A DNA stretch of 14,259 bases from Leptolyngbyaceae cyanobacterium M65_K2018_010 (lineage in GTDB: Bacteria > Cyanobacteriota > Cyanobacteriia > Phormidesmidales > Phormidesmidaceae): assembly GCA_015295885.1 (NCBI GenBank), contig DVEE01000301.1:1-14259 (forward strand), in the 5' to 3' direction. This document shows positions 7,462-13,010 of the stretch, one piece after another (position 1 is the stretch's first letter; each line of letters starts with the position of its first letter). The translations under genes and the position numbers were made by a program. The notes below the pieces were generated by a model. The model ran no database searches and was not told the DNA's origin. It worked only from the letters and a program-made list of their open reading frames with translations.

Positions 7462-10400
7462 ATGGTGCAATCTCCCCCTAGAACCAATCCTTTTCCGGGT
7501 TTGCGGCCGTTTGAGCTGGATGAAGAGCATCTGTTCTTTGGCCGCGAGGGCCAAGCCGATGAACTGTTGCGCCGCCTCCATCGCACCCGATTTCTGGCGG
7601 TGGTGGGCACTTCTGGCAGTGGTAAGTCTTCCCTGGTGCGGGCGGGATTGCTGCCCTCCCTTTACAGCGGCTTTTTGCCCAATGCCAGTTCCGGATGGCG
7701 GGTGGCCATGCTTCGACCCGGCAGCGCCCCTATGGCGAACCTGGCCGCCGCCCTGAATGCTCCCGATGTTTTCGGCGTAGACCCTGCCAGCGACGACGCC
7801 ATCATTCGTACGGCGCTGACGGAAAGTACCCTGCGGCGGGGTGCCCTGGGTCTGGTAGAAGTGACCCAGCAGGCTCGTATGGAACCCTACGAAAACCTGC
7901 TGGTGGTCGTGGATCAGTTTGAGGAACTGTTTCGCTTTAAGGAGCAGGCCCAGCAGTCAAACCGGAATCTTGAGGCCGAGGATGAAGCGGCTGCCTTTGT
8001 GAAGCTGTTGCTGGGGGCGGTGGGCCAGCAGCAGGTGCCGATCTTTGTGGTGCTGACCATGCGATCAGATTTTCTCGGCGATTGTGCCCAGTTTCGCGAC
8101 CTGCCCGAGACGCTGAACGATAGCCAATACCTGATTCCGCGGCTGACCCGAGAGCAGTTGCGAAGTGCGATCGAGGGGCCAGTGGCAGTGGGCGGGGGCA
8201 CCATTACTCCCCGCCTGGTGAACCGATTGCTCAATGATACCGGCGACAACCCCGACCAGTTGCCGATTTTGCAGCACGCCCTGATGCGCACCTGGGACCA
8301 CTGGGAAGATCAAAACACCCCTCAGAACGCTATTGATATTCCCCACTATGAGGCGATCGGCGGTATGGCCGAGGCCCTGTCGCGCCATGCGGATCAAATT
8401 TACGAAGGGCTGCGGGATGATCGCTCCAAAACTATTGCCGAAATTCTGTTTCGCTGCCTGACTGATCTGGGAGCCGACAACCGAGAAATCCGTCGTCCCA
8501 CTCAATTAGAGGAAGTGTGTAATGTCGCCGATGCTGGCTTAGCAGAAGTGGTGGCGGTAATTGAGGAATTTAGGGCTCCGCGGCGATCGTTTTTGATGCC
8601 CCCCGCTGGGGTGTCCCTGCGTGGCGACACGGTGATCGACATCTCCCACGAAAGCTTGATGCGCAACTGGCAGCGGTTGAAAGGTTGGGTTGAGGAAGAG
8701 GCCCAAGCGGCCCAGATTTATAAGCGTCTGGCGGAGACTGCAGAGTTGCATGCTCGGGGCAGAGCCGAATACTGGCGCGGGGCAGAATTGGTCAACGGTC
8801 TGGCCTGGCTGGAAGAACAGCAGCCCAATAAAGCATGGGCTGAACGCTATTCTCCTAACTTTGATGAAGCGGTGACGTTTTTAGAGGCTAGCGCTAAGGC
8901 TAGGGAAGCTGAAGAAGCAGAGAAGGAAAGATCGAGGAAGCGCGAAGTCAATCGCCTGAGAACCTTTTTAGCGTTGCTGGGGGGGCTATCGCTGTTGACT
9001 GGGGGAGCAGCCGTCTACGCCTTTAACCAGCAGCAGGAGGCAAAAAACCAGGCTCAAATTGCGCTTCAGCGAGAGCAAGATGCAGAAGAACAAAGAGCTA
9101 TCGCAAGTCAACAGCGGGAGGCTGCTGAAGACTTAAAACAAGAGGCAGATCAGCAAAGAGGCATTGCCCTGCAGCGTGCCAGGGAAGCCGAAGCAGCTAA
9201 AGCCGAAGCCCAAGAACAGCAAATTGCAGCAGAAACTGCCCGTGAAGCCGAAACCGAGCAACGTCAGCGAGCAGTAGAAGCCCTGCGCAGGGCCGAACTG
9301 GGTGAGGCTGAAGCTAATCGACAGGCAGAGTGGGCTAAAAAGCAGACTTTGACAGCACAAGAGGAGAGAAGGAAAGCCGCCATTCAAGCGCTGAATGCCG
9401 CGGTGCAAGCCAAAGCGTTGACCGTTGAAAACCTGCTAGCATCTGGTCTTACCTTTAAAGCCTTGCTAGTAGCCATGGAGCTAGGCCAAGAAATCAAAGA
9501 AACTCAACAAGGAAGTGAGCTAATCCCAGCTAATCGCTTACAATCAGTTTCCGTGTTAAGTAAGGCCCTTTTTCAAGAGGGATTTCAAGAGAAGAATACT
9601 TTCAGAGGTCATACTAACAGTGTCAATAGTGTAAGTCTTTCTCCTGATGGGAGAATCCTGGCTAGTGCTAGTGCAGATGGTACTGTCAAGCTCTGGGAAA
9701 AAAATGGTCGAGAACTGCAAACTTTGCGAGGTCATACCGCTGGGATCAATAGCTTGAGTTTTTCAACCGATGGTCAAATGTTAGCTAGCGCCAGCGTCGA
9801 TGGCACGGTGAAGCTGTGGAACCTCAGCGGCCAGGAACTGCAAACCTTTCAAGGTCATACCGCTGGGGTAACCGGGGTGAGTTTTTCGCCAGATGGTCAA
9901 ATGTTGGCCACCGCTAGCGCCGATGGTACGGTAAAGCTGTGGGACCGAAGAGGTCGGGAATTACAAACTCTGAAAGGTCATTCGGACCCGGTCTGGAGTG
10001 TAATTTTTAGCCCGGATGGCCAGATGATTGCCAGTGCTAGTTCTGATCACACTGCGAAATTGTGGGATCTAAGCGGTCGAGAAATCCAAACTCTTCAGGG
10101 TCATAAAGGTACTATCTCAAGCGTTGTTTTTTCGCCAGATAGCCAGATTTTGGTTACTGCTAGTTGGGATGAAACCTTGAAGTTATGGGACAAAAATGGT
10201 CGTGAATTACGGACATTTTATGGCCATAATGGCTCTGTAAATAGTGCCGTTTTTTCTCCCGATGGAACAAAAATAGCTTCTAGTGATGACAAGGGCAAGA
10301 TAAAACTGTGGGATGCAAATGGAAATGAATTGCAAACTCTCTCTGGTCACTCTGGTACTGTGTACAGTGTGGGATTTTTTAGAGAAGGAAAAGTGCTTAT

Positions 10401-11514
10401 CTCAGGAAGTGCGGATGGTACAGTAAAGCTATGGAGCATTGGTGGGCGTGAGCCTATATCTCTAGTCAGTGATAGCGATTCAAATCCTGTTAGAGATCTT
10501 GCTTTCTCTCAAGATGGAAAAGCTTTGGCTTCGGCAAATTCTGATGGGACAGTAAAGTTGTGGTCTTATGGTCGCGAACCCCAAACCTTAAAAGGTCATT
10601 CAGGGAATGTATCGAGCGTAGATTTCTCCCGAGATGGTCAGGTTTTGGTTTCAGGTAGTTTTGATGGCACGATAAGGTTATGGGATACAAGTAGTGGTCT
10701 TGAGTTGCAGGTTCTAGAGGGACATTCAGGGCCAGTATGGGCGGTTGAATTTTCACCTAGTGGAGAGGTGATTGCGTCAGCTGGTTTTGACCGCACAATA
10801 AAACTGTGGGATAAAAACGGTCGAGAAATTAACTCTCTAGCAGGTCATTTGAATTCTGTAGTTAATGTAGAATTTTCACCAGATTTAAACAGAGAAATCA
10901 TTGTTTCAACGAGTGCTGACGGTACAGCGAAGATTTGGAGTCAATCTGGTCAAGAACTTCAAACCCTAAGTGGCCATTCAGGTGTTGTTTGGGACATAGC
11001 ATTTTCTCCAGATAGTCAGCTCTTAGCGACTGCAAGTTCAGATGGAACGGTAAGATTATGGGATAACAGCGGTCAAGAGTTGCGAACTTTTTTTGGGCAT
11101 TCAGCTGCTATTTATGGGGTGAATTTTGGCACAGATGGTCAGACTGTCGTTAGTGCTAGTGCGGATGGAACGGTAAAGATATGGGACTTGAATGGTCAAA
11201 TGTTGCAAACATTGTCAGCTGACTCAGCTGGTTTTCTTAGTGTGAGTTTTGCGCCGAATGGTCTTGCTTTAGCTGCCGCTGGCTCAAATGGTTCTATTTA
11301 TCTTTGGGATCTCAATCTTGGTAACCTGATGGCCAAAAGCTGTGACTGGTTGCGAGACTACATGGCCAACCCCGCTACACCCCCTGATGAAAAAGCCCTA
11401 TGTAAAGGGTACTTGCCCTTCCAATCCATGAACTCGGCAGTGCCGAGGCCGGTGCAGTGGGTCGCTAACCTGCGCGGCTTTTTGGGCCAGGCCTTTGGCA
11501 CCATCCTCCCGTAG
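7462..11514 (+). CDS. nSTAND1 NTPase - transmembrane - coiled coil - WD40 repeat protein
   Basis: This is a 1350-aa STAND-class NTPase. NPFPGLRPFELDEEHLFFGRE opens an nSTAND1 domain. Walker A is GTSGSGKSS (49-57), Walker B is LLVVVDQFEELF (about 146-157), and a sensor-like LTMRSDFLG follows at about 198-206. IDISHESLMRNW (about 392-403), typical of this family, closes the NTPase part. A basic stretch (KERSRKREVNRLR) precedes one hydrophobic segment (about 501-521). Next comes a long Gln/Glu/Ala-rich coiled coil (about 522-650), then 14 WD40 blades (about 713-1285), and a tail with SCDWLRDYM that is common in cyanobacterial relatives. STAND proteins oligomerise when the sensor binds its trigger; here the WD40 part is the likely sensor and the TIR protein the likely partner. 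Defence, cell-death or signalling roles are all possible. WD40 codons are more AT-rich than the NTPase part. Confidence 0.93.
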   Translation: MVQSPPRTNPFPGLRPFELDEEHLFFGREGQADELLRRLHRTRFLAVVGTSGSGKSSLVRAGLLPSLYSGFLPNASSGWRVAMLRPGSAPMANLAAALNAPDVFGVDPASDDAIIRTALTESTLRRGALGLVEVTQQARMEPYENLLVVVDQFEELFRFKEQAQQSNRNLEAEDEAAAFVKLLLGAVGQQQVPIFVVLTMRSDFLGDCAQFRDLPETLNDSQYLIPRLTREQLRSAIEGPVAVGGGTITPRLVNRLLNDTGDNPDQLPILQHALMRTWDHWEDQNTPQNAIDIPHYEAIGGMAEALSRHADQIYEGLRDDRSKTIAEILFRCLTDLGADNREIRRPTQLEEVCNVADAGLAEVVAVIEEFRAPRRSFLMPPAGVSLRGDTVIDISHESLMRNWQRLKGWVEEEAQAAQIYKRLAETAELHARGRAEYWRGAELVNGLAWLEEQQPNKAWAERYSPNFDEAVTFLEASAKAREAEEAEKERSRKREVNRLRTFLALLGGLSLLTGGAAVYAFNQQQEAKNQAQIALQREQDAEEQRAIASQQREAAEDLKQEADQQRGIALQRAREAEAAKAEAQEQQIAAETAREAETEQRQRAVEALRRAELGEAEANRQAEWAKKQTLTAQEERRKAAIQALNAAVQAKALTVENLLASGLTFKALLVAMELGQEIKETQQGSELIPANRLQSVSVLSKALFQEGFQEKNTFRGHTNSVNSVSLSPDGRILASASADGTVKLWEKNGRELQTLRGHTAGINSLSFSTDGQMLASASVDGTVKLWNLSGQELQTFQGHTAGVTGVSFSPDGQMLATASADGTVKLWDRRGRELQTLKGHSDPVWSVIFSPDGQMIASASSDHTAKLWDLSGREIQTLQGHKGTISSVVFSPDSQILVTASWDETLKLWDKNGRELRTFYGHNGSVNSAVFSPDGTKIASSDDKGKIKLWDANGNELQTLSGHSGTVYSVGFFREGKVLISGSADGTVKLWSIGGREPISLVSDSDSNPVRDLAFSQDGKALASANSDGTVKLWSYGREPQTLKGHSGNVSSVDFSRDGQVLVSGSFDGTIRLWDTSSGLELQVLEGHSGPVWAVEFSPSGEVIASAGFDRTIKLWDKNGREINSLAGHLNSVVNVEFSPDLNREIIVSTSADGTAKIWSQSGQELQTLSGHSGVVWDIAFSPDSQLLATASSDGTVRLWDNSGQELRTFFGHSAAIYGVNFGTDGQTVVSASADGTVKIWDLNGQMLQTLSADSAGFLSVSFAPNGLALAAAGSNGSIYLWDLNLGNLMAKSCDWLRDYMANPATPPDEKALCKGYLPFQSMNSAVPRPVQWVANLRGFLGQAFGTILP
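9598..11310 (+). repeat. Fourteen WD40 repeats of about 41 codons
   Basis: Successive blades follow the pattern GH...V.SV.FSPDG..LASAS.DGTVKLWD..G.ELQTL with a usual period of 123 nt. I count fourteen, enough for two seven-bladed propellers. Blade 8 lacks the GH dipeptide (it reads SDSDSNPV) and blade 14 reads SADSAGF in place of GHS; these fall near the end of each set of seven, which supports two propellers. Blades 2 and 3 share exact DNA stretches, for example 16 nt at 9729-9744 and 9852-9867, exactly 123 nt apart, so some duplication is recent. Blade 6 has a degenerate DDKGKIKLWD strand. Confidence 0.9.
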
Positions 11515-11622
11515 GGTGCGGCCCTGGGGGAGTAGATGGGCTTCGGCGCGAGCTCAGCCGAGCGGTGGATGGGTGCGATCGGTCGCCAACCAACCCGGCA
11601 ATGCCCCCGGCTCCTTAATCTT
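11515..11622. other. Short gap between convergent WD40 and toxin genes
   Basis: The gap begins with a GTAGGGT-GCGGCCCTGG stretch that resembles the DNA after the orphan WD40 tail at 12704-12728, so similarity between the two tails continues past the stop codon. TCGGC and GCCGA around 11540-11558 could form a weak 5-bp stem. No gene is seen. Confidence 0.35.
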
Positions 11623-12114
11623 CTACTGGGCTGCTTCCTCTGCCAACTTGAGCACCGCCAACTGGGTGGTATCGCTGGCTCGAAAACCCAATTGGTTCAA
11701 TCGATCCATGACTGGGGCAACCTTGTCGATTAGCTGCGATCGCTTAGCCCTGAGCAATATCCCCAACGTGCCTGTCACGCTCACACCAATGCTCTTGGCA
11801 TACTGCCGTGCTAACCCATCATCCAACAGCGCTAAGGCTTTTGGGCTGCTGACCGCTACAGAGATAACCTCCCGTTCCCCCTGGCCTAAGCCTGCAATCT
11901 GCGGTACCAGGCTTTGGGGTTGGGTTCGCAAAACCTGAAGCCAGCTATAATTTGCCAGCTTGGGCAGCACAACGCCGATCTCTCGTCCCTTCTCCAGCTC
12001 ATCTGCAACCCCTGAGGGAATAGTCACCGCTTCATACAGTGCAGGTAACACAAAAAAACAATCACACTGGTATAGGTACTGAATGACCGACGTGTCGGCT
12101 ATAACCTCAGGCAT
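11623..12114 (-). CDS. DUF3368 family PIN-like toxin
   Basis: This 163-aa protein matches the DUF3368 family, PIN-domain-like putative RNases that pair with UPF0175 antitoxins. PIN-type acidic residues are visible: D7 in VIADTSVIQYL, E39 in VADEL, E80 in GLGQGEREVI, and D98/D99 in ALLDDGLARQYA. The GLGxGExxVI and LLDDxxAR blocks, together with the later TGTLGILLRAK, are typical of the family. Its ATG overlaps the end of the antitoxin gene by 8 nt, so translation is probably coupled. The gene contains one exact HIP1 octamer (11736). The reading frame is intact and all four acidic positions are kept, so it could be active. It runs convergent with the WD40 gene. Confidence 0.88.
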   Translation of the reverse strand: MPEVIADTSVIQYLYQCDCFFVLPALYEAVTIPSGVADELEKGREIGVVLPKLANYSWLQVLRTQPQSLVPQIAGLGQGEREVISVAVSSPKALALLDDGLARQYAKSIGVSVTGTLGILLRAKRSQLIDKVAPVMDRLNQLGFRASDTTQLAVLKLAEEAAQ

Positions 12115-12358
12115 TAGTGAGATCGTCTATCAAAGCCGCTTCGTCTAACTCAAAGGTATTGACGCCATAGTCACCCAGCTTCGCCAAGAATAATGTTCGG
12201 GGTATGCCAGCCAAACTCGCCGCCGCTCCCGAAGATAAGCGCCCCAACTCAAATAGCTTCACTGCTGCGGCCAGTCTAACCTCTGCTCCCATCGCCTCTA
12301 GGGAGAGAGATAGAGCATCAGCCGTCTCCTCGGGAAGAGCCAGCACGACTTCATACAT
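12107..12358 (-). CDS. UPF0175 family antitoxin
   Basis: This 83-aa protein fits the UPF0175 family: an N-terminal strand (MYEVVLALPEETADAL), then a helical part with AAVKLFELGRLSSGAAASLAGIPRTLFLAKLGDYGV, the usual HTH-like helix pair, and an acidic ELDEAALIDDL tail. The frame stays open to 12502, but ATG 12358 gives the family N-terminus and the upstream part overlaps the WD40 remnant on the other strand, so I choose 12358. The antitoxin comes first and overlaps the toxin start by 8 nt, the normal order for such modules. It likely binds the toxin and represses the shared promoter at the palindrome just upstream; both are inferred from the family and position. Confidence 0.87.
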   Translation of the reverse strand: MYEVVLALPEETADALSLSLEAMGAEVRLAAAVKLFELGRLSSGAAASLAGIPRTLFLAKLGDYGVNTFELDEAALIDDLTNA

Positions 12359-12379
12359 GGCTGTCAGCGATTTACTTAA

Positions 12380-12398
12380 CGTTATTGACAGTATAACG
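12380..12398. promoter_or_regulatory. Palindrome over the -10 of the toxin-antitoxin operon
   Basis: CGTTAT (12380-12385) and ATAACG (12393-12398) form a perfect 6-bp inverted repeat with a 7-nt spacer. On the minus strand TATACT (12395-12390) overlaps the right arm and makes a good -10, 31 nt before the antitoxin ATG at 12358. No convincing -35 is seen. An operator at this place would fit autoregulation by the UPF0175 antitoxin. Confidence 0.5.
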
Positions 12399-12418
12399 AA
12401 GGTATCACCGTCCCCTGC

Positions 12419-12709
12419 CTCGAAGGCCATCGTTGGATGGTCTGGAGCGTGAGTTTCAGTGCCGATGGCCAACCCCCGACCTCGGCGGGTGACGACGGCC
12501 AAGCCATTCTCTGGAACCTCAATCTCGATGCCTTAATGGCGACTAGCTGTGACTGGCTGCGCGACTACATGACCAACCCCACCACCCCACCCGAGGGAAA
12601 AGCCCTCGCAGAGGGCTATCTGCCTCCGTCGCTGCTGCAGTCCGCACTTTACTGGGTCTCGAACCGGCGCGGCTTCCTCGGCCTTGCCTTGCGCTCCTCC
12701 CTCCCGTAG
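12419..12709 (+). pseudogene. Orphan WD40 C-terminal fragment (last blade plus tail)
   Basis: In the frame that begins at 12419 the DNA encodes LEGHRWMVWSVSFSADGQP, then DGQAILWNLNLDALM, SCDWLRDYMTNPTTPPEGKAL, a GYLPP stretch and RRGFLG, ending in LP and a stop at 12707-12709. This is one WD40 blade plus the same tail as the intact gene upstream, which reads SCDWLRDYMANPATPP, GYLPF and LRGFLG before its own LP end. There is no NTPase, no coiled coil and no earlier blade. A separate short gene from ATG 12437 is formally possible, but that start is inside the blade, so I regard this as a remnant. It is GC-rich, unlike the WD40 blades of the intact gene. The toxin-antitoxin pair lies between the two tails. 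Confidence 0.85.
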
Positions 12710-12863
12710 GGTATGTTCCCGGCCCTGGTTAACCCTTGGGGTGCGGCAAAATTCACCGCTAGACCGTAACGCACCACAGCTATTACCCACCGACCCTAGC
12801 CTTTATTAAAGACCTGGTAAGGCTGTCGATGCTGCCCCGATCACACCTCACCGCCCAGTTACA

Positions 12864-12989
12864 ATGAAGCGGTTTATGCTTATCCTGCTATCCCTGGGGG
12901 CTAGTCAAATCCAGCTCCCGTGGTGGAATTCATGGAGTTACTGGCCCCACGGGCAGAATACAACCGCTTATCTCAGAAGGCTTATTTAA
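12864..12989 (+). CDS. Possible small ORF with hydrophobic N-terminus
   Basis: An ATG at 12864 opens 41 codons ending in TAA at 12987. The product starts MKRFMLILLSLGASQ, which looks like a short signal peptide, then a Trp-rich part (PWWNSWSYW). It has no ribosome binding site, no recognised relatives, and its stop lies inside the 17-bp repeat. It may be chance. It is the only open frame I find in the 12710-13010 gap. Confidence 0.22.
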   Translation: MKRFMLILLSLGASQIQLPWWNSWSYWPHGQNTTAYLRRLI

Positions 12990-13007
12990 TCACAAGGCTT
13001 ATTTAAA
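12974..13007 (+). repeat. 17-bp tandem direct repeat before the kinase gene
   Basis: Two adjacent 17-bp units, 12974-12990 and 12991-13007, share the core AAGGCTTATTTAA exactly and differ only at the third and last base. The second unit ends 3 nt before the ATG at 13011. It may be a regulator binding site, a transcript-stability element, or a replication-slippage product. The start codon has no Shine-Dalgarno because the repeat fills that place. Confidence 0.75.
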
Positions 13008-13010
13008 ACG

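Noticed and set aside
9598..11310. Regular repeats read as a CRISPR or other DNA-level array
   Set aside because: The 123-nt period equals 41 codons, similarity follows WD40 blade residues, and the frame is open throughout.
11495..11938. 147-codon plus-strand frame over the toxin gene
   Set aside because: It is the antisense shadow of the DUF3368 toxin, whose acidic residues and family blocks are convincing.
12359..12502. 48-residue N-terminal extension of the antitoxin
   Set aside because: The extension has no family similarity, overlaps the WD40 fragment on the opposite strand, and would remove the promoter/palindrome from the upstream region.
12437..12709. A separate 90-aa gene starting at ATG 12437
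   Set aside because: The blade similarity starts upstream of this ATG, at 12419, and the ATG encodes an internal blade residue. A truncated remnant explains it better.
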